From positions 27,646,001-27,710,000 of the forward strand of contig CM076948.1 of NCBI GenBank assembly GCA_039566865.1: a stretch of DNA of 64,000 nucleotides. The letters are read 5' to 3'. Position numbers and translations under genes: made by a program. Below, piece by piece: positions 12,001 through 24,000 of this stretch. Source of the stretch: Aurelia coerulea (Eukaryota > Cnidaria > Scyphozoa > Semaeostomeae > Ulmaridae). Numbering within the stretch: the first letter of the stretch is position 1; each line of letters begins with the position of its first letter. The notes under the pieces are model-generated. The model ran no database searches. It was not told the DNA's origin and was given only the letters and a program-made list of their open reading frames with translations.

Positions 12001-15000
12001 GTTTGAGTGATGATACTGTCAGGATCATCTCCTTAGATCCTAATGTAAGTACCTTTTGCAGCATAAGTAAAAAGAACTCCAGAATATTTAGTTAACATGG
12101 TAAATGCTTTGTTGAAAAGTTAGGTTCAAAGATGTATTATTTGGATATCTAATGGGCTGGATATCTAACTTGAATATTTGAATAGGTTATCTATATTATG
12201 TATCTGATTTGTTGACGGGTCACATGGATTCAAGAGTTCTAACTGAATTGAACAGGAGATGATAGCTCTTTTCTGAAAAATTTCACCTTCAATCTCATGG
12301 CAAACCAGAAGAAAATGTGGATCAAATAGTTGCTACTTTTACAAGGGTGAAATTCAGTAAACGAGAATGCCTGAGAAAAAATTGTCATCCATAGAAAATT
12401 TCTTATAAGTGAATCAAGTGTATATGATAAACTAAGATAAGAAAACTAAGAAATGTCTCCAAATCGCTCAAACAAACAAATTTGTGTAATTAGTCAGCCA
12501 ATGCCTCTTTTGCATTAACTTATCCCTCAAAGAAACTTTTCCTTATGGAAAAAATCATAACATGACAGAGTGTTAATTTAAGATTAAAGAAGCCTGATCG
12601 TTTTTAGCTGTTAGTTTTAGTAGATTTTAGGTAAAGCTGTTTCTATATCAACTGCACATTCCGTGCTTTGGTAACCTAAAACAATGACGTCTACTCCATG
12701 TTTAGGATTTCTTATGATCAAATATGTTTATCAAAATCATAAACTCATCAAGAGATTTTTAATGAGATTTATTATGCTGTTAATCTCAGATGAATGTTTT
12801 CTTATGTGGTCTATAACTCGAATAGCCATCTCTGCCGAAATTATCGCAAAACTCTTTTGAAGTTACCAAAATGTATATTGTTTAGTTAGCAACATCGCTT
12901 TATGTTGTATTCATTTTGACTTTACTTAATTCTTTCTCAATCATGACTTAAAATATGACTTGATAGATGTGTCATATTTATTCTTACTTTTATTTGTTCA
13001 GCTTTCTTGGTGATAGTTTTCTTTTATTCATATTAGCTATTTCCCGTTCTTGAATAACAGAAATGATTAATTATCAAATAGATATTAATGATTAATATTT
13101 CTTTTCACAGGATTGTCTGCAGCCCTTGAGCATGCAAGCTTTACCGTCTACGGCTGAATCTCTTTGCATTATTGAAATGGGTGGGGCCGAAGCAGGAGAC
13201 AAAGTTGTTGGAGGTGGACTGTTCTTGAATATTGGATTAAATGTAGGTTTTTTTAAAAAATTCCTGTTGTTAGTTTGTAAATTGTGGTTCGGTTGGTTAT
13301 GCCCACAGAATAATTGAAACTGAGTTTGTTTTGAGTCTCTAGCTGAGTCATTCACAAGATATTCTAATTTTCAGTTGATCCTTCAATCGTTTTGCACCAA
13401 AGAAAAATCTGTTCTGAGATTTAGCTCTAAGCTCTTTAGATTCGAACCTACGCTGTTTTGATTCAGATTTGGAGGTAAAGAGTGACCAAATTTATTTTAG
13501 ATTCTTGGCTGTTAGGAATCTTGCAGCTTACAAGTACAAATTTGAAGCAAACCCTTTTCAAACTTCTTGATGTTTTTGTTCCATTTTTTCAGTGAATCCA
13601 TTAGCTTCTCAATGCTGTAACAATAGTTGGTTGATGTATTTGCAACTAAAATGCTTTATTATCAAATGTGTTGAGATGATGACAAACTTTGGAGACCTTC
13701 TGAAATATGTGATTATTCAAATTGCTCACTGATCAACACTTAGCTCGTTTTCTTTTCTCTTTATTTTGTTTTATTACATTTGTTCAACTCTTAAGGTTAT
13801 TATCTTGTTTCAGAATGGTGTCCTCTTGAGAACTGTTTTGGATTCTGTCACTGGAGATTTGTCAGACACGAGGACAAGGTGATATTTCTGGAACTTCGTT
13901 GTTAGAAGTTAGCTATTGGTTATTTAGATCTCTCTGCTATTTAGACTTTATCAATCATTTAGAGTTTGATGTATTGGACATTTTATTGATCTCTTCGTTT
14001 GGGACATGCTACCATTTTAAGTTACAGCAAGCAAAAGAACACTTAAGTTTCTTAAACCTCAACATCAAAGAAATATGCTCAAAAGATTAATCTGAAAGAT
14101 GGTAAAGCTAAGAAGAAATGATGAGGATTCACTTGAACTACAATTCCCATTTTACCTATGACATAGCTCTTGTCAAGGCAAAATCTTTTAGGTGAAATGT
14201 TTACTTATTTTATCAAAGATATGTCACCAACACAAGTTGGGTACATTTTAACATATGATTGATTCTTCTTTTGCATTTCTTCATAGATACTTAGGATCGA
14301 GACCGGTGAAACTTTTCAGTGTGCGAACTTATGGATCAAGCTCGGTAAGTGTTTCTGATCATTTTTGTTGAAAAGATGTTGTGGTCTTTTCTTTACATGT
14401 GATAGTCCGACATTCTTGATTCTTGAATCTTTTCTGCTTTACTGTGTTCAAAAGTACAGAAGTTTTTCAAGTAAAGTAAAGATTGATAAAGTTGTTGCAT
14501 AATTTATGTAGTTGGAGTTCTTATTCATTGAAAAGAAAGTAGGAGTGTGCAGCGTGGCTGAATTGATACTTTATTTAATTGTGCTTTGCCTATAACTAAA
14601 TTTTCACATGTGTAAGTACTTAAATAGAAATTCTGATATCCAACATTTTTCTTAAAGATTGTTTCATTTTTGAAAACAACATTCAAAGTGTCATTTGGTT
14701 TTGATATTTTGATATTTTTGATTTCTGCATATTGTTTTCACTAAATGTTAGGTATTGGCAATGTCAAGCAGAACATGGTTGAGTTACACTTACCAATCAA
14801 GGTTTCATTTAACACCATTGTCATATGAGATGTTAGAATATGCTGCTGGTTTTATGTCAGAACAATGTCCTGAAGGAATTGTAGCAATTGCATCTAATAC
14901 TTTGAGGTTTGTTTAATTAACTATGGTTCTTGATTCTGCTTTTGTTGGGGAGACGAGGTCTCGATTCTATTGTGTAGAACAAAAGCGTAAGTGGTTTGTT

Positions 15001-18000
15001 CACAGAGCAATCTGCTTCTTGCGGTAGATGCGCATGCGTATTACAGTTAGGTTTTGAATTACTACTAGAGTTCTAACAAGGAATAACAAGGAAAATAAAA
15101 ATTACGGAGAGTTTCCCGCAAAATTAGGACACTTCACGGCAATCTTCACTCGTTGTTATCAGGGTTAAGCAGGGAAACAACAGCACACAGCTCGACACAG
15201 TATGCTGTGGAGTGCTTGTGTTGTGTCGTGAGACAAATACCCGTCGGTCCAAGTGGTGCGATGCCTCTTTGCTCTTAGCCTAAACGTGGGGTTGGTTTTG
15301 GTTTAAAGCCCGTTGCTTGCATTATGGAGAGCTCAGAATATGATGTTCATACCAGATTGCACTAGCAGAACAAGCAGGGACCCGGACGTGAAGAAAAAAA
15401 AATTATAAAATAAAAATTTGCTCTCAAAGGGATTCGAACTCGGGTTGCAGGCGTGTGAGGAGCTCGCGTCTACCGCTTCGCCAATCTGCCGTTCATTTAA
15501 AGGAATCCAGCAGTCGTAATGGTTTGTTGTGGATAATAGACGGGGCTGCAACGTATCGATGTTAAAATTGCTAATACGCATGCGTATCTACTGTATGCAC
15601 GGGGGGACATTTAATTTCCGCGAACAAACCCGATCTCATCTCCCCAACAAGCTTATCATGCTACTTCGGTTTTTTATGGCTTTGTGTTAGCTGACTTTCT
15701 ATCAAGGCAAGTCCAAATTTTTTCATGAGAATTCAAACCTGATGCAGCGAATTTAATGGTATGCAGGAAAGCAAATCCTGGGCTAGCATGGGCTGCTTAA
15801 AAACAAACGAAATGCAGCATAATATTTATGGGATACAAAGATTGAAATACAAGGAAATAGGCTGTAAAAATATTAGGTGGATTATTTAGTTGATACATAC
15901 ATGATGTGGCAAATCGAAATGAAATACATTTGACTATTGATTAACAACAGCTTGCATTTTTATAAATGGCTAGCACTTGACAGAGGAGACTCCATTATGA
16001 GCTTACGATACACAAAGCATGTGGTTCGATATTTGATCAAATTCAATTGAAGTTGTGAAAGATAATTCTATGATGATATTTTATTGATCAGAATACGCAA
16101 TGTTGATTATTATTAGCTCTATCTGAGAATTTCATAATTCACATACTTCTTGCACATTGCACCATGTAGTCTATAGCGCTGACATTTTTATCATGTCATG
16201 AGCGTAAGATTTCATTAAGAAGAGATGAGGATGACGTAATTTTTTGTAGGATTCTGGCATTAGAGAAATTGGGTGCTGTTTTTAATCAAGTGAGCACCCC
16301 TTTGAAGTATACACCAAGAAAATTTGCAATTGATCCTGCAAGTAATTCATTGATTGTTATTGAAACTGATCACAATGCATTGACGGAAACAGCCAAGCAA
16401 GACAGAAAACAAAAAATTGCCGAGGTAAGATTGCTGATCTTCTTAACTTCCCCCTCTTTCATGTGAAGTTGAAATGAATTGGGCTTCATAGTCTATGATG
16501 TATGGGGGTAGCAAGGCCTTCAGTTACCGTTTTCATTTTATATTTGGATAAGGAATATATCACTGGCTCACTCTTACTCCTCATAAGATGGATGAATAGA
16601 CCTTTTAGCTATTCTACAAAAGAGCCTGGATCGAACGTTATTTTTATACATTTTCATATGCGACGTTCGATGGAGTGGCGATAGGGCTTCTCTCACTATT
16701 GTGCGCATTCGAAAATTCTTCAAAATGTAGCAAGATAGCATTCGATTCTGATTCTTTTCAGAATAGCTAAAAGGTCTATTGCAGAAATTAGTTGGGAGTG
16801 ATTCTACGTTGGCTAATCTTAGGAGAGGAGCGCTCTACGTTCCTCATATGCGAAGCACTCTGGCATTGGAAATATTTCAATCGGAAAGGACAGCAAGCTC
16901 TTTGAGAAAATTTTCAGTTTTAATGCCATTGTTATGCAAGTTTTGAGAGGTTTTAATGATGAAGACTTTTAAAACCCAGAATTTACGATGTTGGTGTTTA
17001 TATTAGCTCTATCTGAGAAACCTCTCTTTCATCCTACTACATATAATGCAACGCTCGATTGGGCAACGTTTTCATCGTTGATTCGGTAGATTGAGGCAAA
17101 TACAGAGATGAAAATGTTGATTTTGATAGGAAATGGTGGAAGCATGCGGCGATGATGCAGATGCCCGAGAAGCAGAAGCTCAAGTTGCTGCTAATTTCTT
17201 GAATCAAGAATTCCCTGAAACTCAATTTGGTGCACCAAAAGCTGGATATGCAAAATGGGCATCAGTTGTTAGAGTCATTAACCCCATCAAGGTAAAAATA
17301 TTTCATAGCATTTTTTTCATAGCGTTTAGAAATACTTCATAATAATCCAGAGTTAATAAAGTATTGCATACTGTTACGTTCAAGCCCTTCTACTTGCCGC
17401 TACAGAATAGGGTTATTTTTTATACTTTTCATGTGAAACTAAGTTACAAACATTTTTTCGTTTCGAATATAATGTTCCTCAACTTGTCCATAAAATTACG
17501 CCACTACGTGATTACGCTGCATTGACGTGTTTCAGTCTGAAATGCAAATCAGACTTCAAGTATTGAAGAGAGATTACTAATACCTATTACATAAGAAGAA
17601 ACTTCTTCATTGTTACTTCGAATTTATTTAGAGATAGATGAGACATGGCCGCTCTTTTGCAACAGTGATCGGAAAACACAACAAAGAAGAATGATAAAGC
17701 AGTCAACTTATTATGGATAGAGCTTGAACAGCTGACCCTAAGATCTGTTGGATAAGCCACGAAGATGTTAAATGTTTGGAAGCGAAGACAGCTAAACGCA
17801 GTTTTTGGCTTGTAATTTGTCAAGTTTTTCGCAGTATCTAGGAACCGCCTGACATTCGTATTAATTATTCATAATTGACGATCGTTGAAAGTTTCGTCGC
17901 TAAACGTTGATGATGAGATTTCTGCTTGAATATTACGATGTGAATTTATCGGTATCATGGATCGTTCGGGAATACTTTGAAGTTGAATAATTATTCAGAT

Positions 18001-21000
18001 GAATAACTGGACTGTTATTGATTTGTTTCTTGAAACAATTACCGAGCATATTTTCTCTTTGAGTCATTATTTAGTTTCTTCTGAATGGCGCCACATTCAT
18101 TTGTAGTAATTTCGTAATAATTTGACACCAGTGGGAAGGTTTCAAAGACATTTCAGTTTCAGTAGAATGATTTGTCATATTCTTTTCAGGCCGAGGCTAA
18201 GCTTCAATCAAAAATCAGCCCAACCTTCCGAAAATGAATTTACAATTGCTCCATGATTGGCAATGTAGGTGAAACCAAAAGGGGGTTGCTCTCGAACGAG
18301 CTAGTTTTTGTAACGATAAAGCTCCTGGTTTAGAAATTCCTATGCATACAATTTCTGTTCGGTTTGTCAATGGTTGAGTTGATTTTATCATTTTCATGTC
18401 ATAGTTTACTGCGTTATTTTCTAATTTATTTATTTGATGTAGGTTTATTTTATTTATGTAGTGGAATTGTAGAATCGTGAAAGTTACGTAAAGAATTTTT
18501 CGTTCTGAACAGATTTATTGCAGGATGAATCGAATTTTTTAATATGAAAGACAATAAAGAGACACTTCTCCTATCTTCAAGATGTAAGGACAGCGAACTG
18601 AATCGGAAAATTTAGTAACATTTCCAAAGTAACTATTTTTATAAAAGCAGGGGTTCGTTTTCAACTGATTAATAGAAATATCTGTTGAATGGTACCTTCA
18701 GTTTGGCATTCATACGAGTTAATGTATGCTTTGCTTCAATAGATACCAATATAAATATTTGCCTGAGAAAAATGGCGGATGCCCTCTCTAATCTGTTGTT
18801 TGGTTTTGCAAATTACAAAATAGATATTTTTCTACTATGAAGGTTTTTTTTATTTACAGCAAAAAGTTATTTTTGTGAATGAATAAATGTTTGATTTTCA
18901 GGGAGAAACATCGGAAGTGATTGAACTTGAACAAGATGAAGCAGCATTCAGGTACCTTAACTATTTTACTGAATTTTATTCCAGTTAGCTTTAGGATTTG
19001 ACTTAACCGATGCCTCAAAAATACAACAACACAGGGAGTGCTTGGTAGATATGATGTTTAGGAATGTATTAGAAAATCATTTAGGGAGTAAGACTAAAAT
19101 ATAAGCAGTAATTCTCCTGTGAGTTTTGTGTTTCTTTAATAAGAGGAGACGTTGAGAATTTTCAAGCCAGAACATTTGAAGGTTTCTTTGTGCCGTTTTA
19201 ACGAGAATTGCATGATATTATGCATTCCTACATTTCTATTAATAAATGAAGTCATCGTGTCGGCAGGATCGTCTTTAGCAGTTGCTTGATGTCAACCCTC
19301 AGTTATTTCGTTGAAATTGTATTTATTCTGCCTTTTTGCATAAATAATCGTGATTTGTCATGTCATTGATCAGTCCAGCTGTTTGATTATGAAATGGCTT
19401 CGATGTCAGTAAGAGAGAGAGAGAGAGAGAGAGAGAGTCAGTCACGCTCATTGATGCCATTGATTAACGTTTTATCTCCTTATAGTGTTGCTGCGGTGGA
19501 ATTTGCCGCACGTCCAGGAGAGACATATGTAATAGTTGGATCAGCAAGTGGAATGGTATTAAATCCACATACTTGTAATCAAGGTTATTTGCACACATAC
19601 AAGAGAGTTGAAGATGAATTTGGTAGCACAAAGCTTGAACTTCTCCACAAGGTAAATGAATCAAGTTCTGGATTGTAGGAATAGAAAGACTCTTACGTAG
19701 CATGAGGAAAGACAAGTGATATCTTACCAAAGGACTGCATCTTATGGTGGCTGTTATGACCTCTAAACATCACTTCAAAACTGCTTGGATTTTTTCTGAT
19801 CGTTCTTACTGATTCATTCTGATTTTTGTGTCTTTGTTTAAGTTGCAGTTTTTGATTTGATGTAAATTTCAAGGCCCGAGTGTCTTGTTTGTTGTGCAAC
19901 ACATCATTCTACGGAGGTCAAGCTACGATATCACGACATTGTTATCTTTTTGTCGTCATAGTTTCAATCTTTGCATATATTTGTTCATTGTATTGGCTTA
20001 TGAAGATAGCATTCTGTCAAGATTTCTGATTTATATTTGATTTAGATTGTTTATCTTTTCATAGACTCCAGTTGATGATGTGCCTGGCGCAATCTGCTCT
20101 TTCCAGGTGAGTGTCCCAAACTGATCAATTTTGATTTTAATCATCTCGCATTTTCAGCCTTAAAGAGCCATAGCTAACCATGAGCCTCTGAATCAAGTGT
20201 TTTCCATCAAGATGTCATTTCAAAAGCTCTTCAAACGTCTGTAGATTCAACTTATAAAACTCTCTTAATATTTGAATCGTTGCAGTAATATTTCTGCAGT
20301 CAGAGTCACGATTATGTATTTTGAATTTAGAGGACCAACTTTCTTTCTTTGGATGTGATTGTGTCTGAGTGTTGGAAATGACCTGCTTTTATTTTGTCAA
20401 AAGTAACGAAATTTTGGTTTTGTTGCAGGGAAGACTTCTTGTGAGCATTGGTCGTATCATCAGAGTATATGATATTGGAAAAAAGAAACTTCTGAGAAAG
20501 TGTGAAAACAAGGTATGATGTTTGTTCTCTGAAGTTTGCTGTGCCTTCTGCCCTCTAATAACGTTCTGTTTATTTTTTATTAGATGTGCTTCAATACCTT
20601 CGATATTAGGACGTGATTCTTACCAATTTACCAATGTCGTCATGTACATACCTTTCTGCCAGTCTTTTTGGAACTTTTCTGTTGCCAATTTAAAAAACTG
20701 CGCCTCAGTTTACCATTTGCATAATGATAACATGTATGCTTTGTTTGAAAAAAGAAATTAGTACTTGCTCAAGAAACTGCAGTCTTTGATGATTTACTGC
20801 AATGATATTTACTTCTTTATGTTTGCCTGCTAATGTTGGTTTTTCCTTATTTCAGAGAATCCCAAATTTCATAATCAACATAACAGTGAATGGAAATCGG
20901 ATCGTGGTCCATGACATTCAAGAATCCTTCCATTTTCTACGATATAATCCTAAAGATAATAACCTTGTGATCTTTGCAGATGACATCAATCCAAGGTATT

Positions 21001-24000
21001 TGCTCTTTTAGCTTCCTTCAAATTTAGCAGACTTGTCAAGACTAAGAATTTCTTGAAATTTTTATATTGACTCTGTATTTGAATATTTTACAGAGACGCT
21101 AAGCTATGGTTTTCTATATTTACCAACATCTTACCATATGGTACCTGATATAATTCCCAACAGATTGTTAAAGTATCAAGAAGATTTAGATGTTTGATTT
21201 AGAATGTAAATCCTTTTGGTTAAAAATGTCGTGTTTGTCAAAGGACTGCACAAGCTACACTTCAAAATAAAGGATTTCTCTCTCTGTTACAAGCAACGAG
21301 CAGCAAACAATTTATAAATAGAGATGTTTTCAATATGTTTGAACTCCGTAGATGTAGCCAGTGCAATCAGATTTTTCAGATCATCAACAGTTTTAGAGAT
21401 ATAGCTTGATTGTGGGCCACAAATTTCAGATGTGTTTAGCCTAAACACAAGAAAAACGACTGTAGGTTGAATAAATTCTATGCTACGTGGCAATTAAAGA
21501 GGAATTGTTCATTGATTTTGTGATATTGGCTAACTGACCTTTATTTGTTTAATAAATCTTCCCTCTGGCATGTTATCCTAATGAAGCATCTCACTAATAG
21601 ATATTCAAAGTCTATATAACTTAGATAGCAAGCAGGGTGATATCTAGTTGTTTTATACTTCTCTTTCAGGTGGCTCACTTGTGGTTGTGCTTTGGATTAT
21701 GACACATATGCTGGCGCTGATAAATTTGGCAATATTTTCATAGTGCGTTTCTTTGTTGGACTTCCTCCAATTTTTTTATTATATTCCGATAAAAAGTTTA
21801 CGATATACATTATGAGCTACACTGCACTACTTACAGAATCCCTCTACAATTCTACTACAGCGATACCCTGAGGAACAAAAGGCAATTTCTACCCCAAAGC
21901 TATGAACATAGAGATATAAAAAACTAATTGAAATACGTGACAAGAAAAATTTATGACATGAACAAAAAAGAACAATTTCATGTATTAAATTTGAACTACA
22001 GTCATACGAATATGAATTTGAATTAGGTACAATCTACCCATGAATTACTACTAAACGGACCAAGGTGGTGGCATGTAACATGTAACGAAGTTTGGAATCT
22101 TTTCATGGATATACTTAAAAATCAATTGTGATATGTTTCTATTGACGTCATTGGAAAGGTTTTCCACTCTCTTTCACCCCCTTTGATTCAAATAGAGGGA
22201 TTCAACAAACGTTGTTTACACCTACTTCAAATCACGTGAAAGTTTGTTTTCATGCACGTTGAAGGAGCTCTGTCACGCAGGTGATTGGTTCAGAGAACAA
22301 AGCTTAGACAAAGGAAAGGAGCTAGAGCCCAGACTCTTTGAATTTTTCGCATGATAAAAATTCAGTTCAATACGAAACGATCCCTTTCCAATTCTTTTCC
22401 GTTAATCCTGCCATACAAATCTTTAATCCCCTTATACAATCTTCGGGCAATTATCAATGAGAGAGATTGCCTTCATACCATGTATGGCAAGCGGATGTCA
22501 CCATAAGCAGAAAACCCCACTTTTTCTCAGATAAACTGGGTTTTTGCTTCAGCAAAACCCACTTTTTATGGAAAAACTCTCTTTTCTGGAGAAATCTCCA
22601 CTTTATCTGATTAATCCCTTTTTCAGGTAGATAAAATGGGTTTATCTGAAAAACACACTTTTCTACTTATAAAGTGGGTTTTCTCAGATAAAGTATGTTA
22701 AAACAATCGTTTTTTGCATCTCAGATAAAAGGTCGGATTTTTCTCAAAGGCTAAAATCGGACCCTCCTCCTTTCTCTCAGGTGAAGTTGAGAGGAAATAA
22801 CGTGGGGGAAGGGGATCACACTGTTGCGTGCACAGAGGTTAGAGGACTATTCTGCGCTTGTTATCTTGGTATTCAGAACTTCTCTTTTAAATATGGACAC
22901 TGGACAGTGAAGACAATTTTAATGATTTTCTTAAAATCGGGGAGGCAATTCTCTCTTGGTTTTCAGATGGACACTTGAATTTTCCTTCTGATGTTGAAGC
23001 CTTGGGACACATGCAGTTCCGATGGAAACAAAATGAAAGGAGAAAGAAAGGTCTTCTTCTGTACGCAAAGCAGTTTCCAAACTTGGTTGATCTTCGGTCA
23101 CAAAAAAACCTGCGAATTGACTAATCCATTGCTAATTCTTTGCAGCACGGAATCAACTGTTGCCACTGCTGCCCTATCTAGTATTTGGAAGTGGAGCAGC
23201 AGCGAAACGTGCATAGATGAGGCATACGAGTGTCGTCTGAGCGTGTTACAAACTCTTCTTGATAAATACAAAGAAGGAAAAACATTGAACTGATCGACCT
23301 TTTAGAGCTAAGCCTTTTTAAATGACAAAAACCTACTTTATATGAGAAAAACCTACTTTTTCTGAGAAATTACTTTATCAGTAGAAAAAGTGGGTTTATC
23401 AGTTAACGTGGGTTTTTCTCCAGAAAAAGCCAGTTTATCTAAGAGAAAGTGGGTTTTTCGGCTGATGGTGACATCCGCTTGCCATAACCATGCAAAGCAG
23501 GAAACGGGTAATTTAATCTACCGAAAAAGGGGTGATTTCCCAAGAGCATGGTCACATGGCAACCAATAAAGTATTGATCGTACAATCATCGATCGCTAAT
23601 AAGAACATGTTCGTGATTCATTGATTGATCAAATTCTTTTAGATTCGCCTTCCACCAGATGCTAGAGATGACGTAGAAGAAGATCCAACAGGGGTTAAAG
23701 CATTGTGGGATAGAGGTCTTCTTAATGGTGCATCACAAAAGGTAGTCAATTCTTTATCTTGGCATTTATTTCATTGCTTGGCGAATCCATAAATCATCTT
23801 TGCTTGGCAGTTTAATGATTGATAATGGATTGGTTGATTAATTAACTGATTAATTGATTAATTGATTGATGTATCTTGGTCGGGTTGTTCGACCTTACCG
23901 ATAGCTGGCTTACCTTCAGATATAAAAATTGTACAAAACCTTGCATGGTTTCTGTTGATATCTTCTGTGGTTGATAATCCCAAATGATGTTATTTCATAC

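Noticed and set aside
14109..14180. Possible tenth C/D snoRNA (AATGATGA near 14116)
   Set aside because: No D box CTGA at suitable distance and no terminal stem.
15421..15490. Functional tRNA gene
   Set aside because: Promoter-like boxes are present but the cloverleaf stems do not pair.
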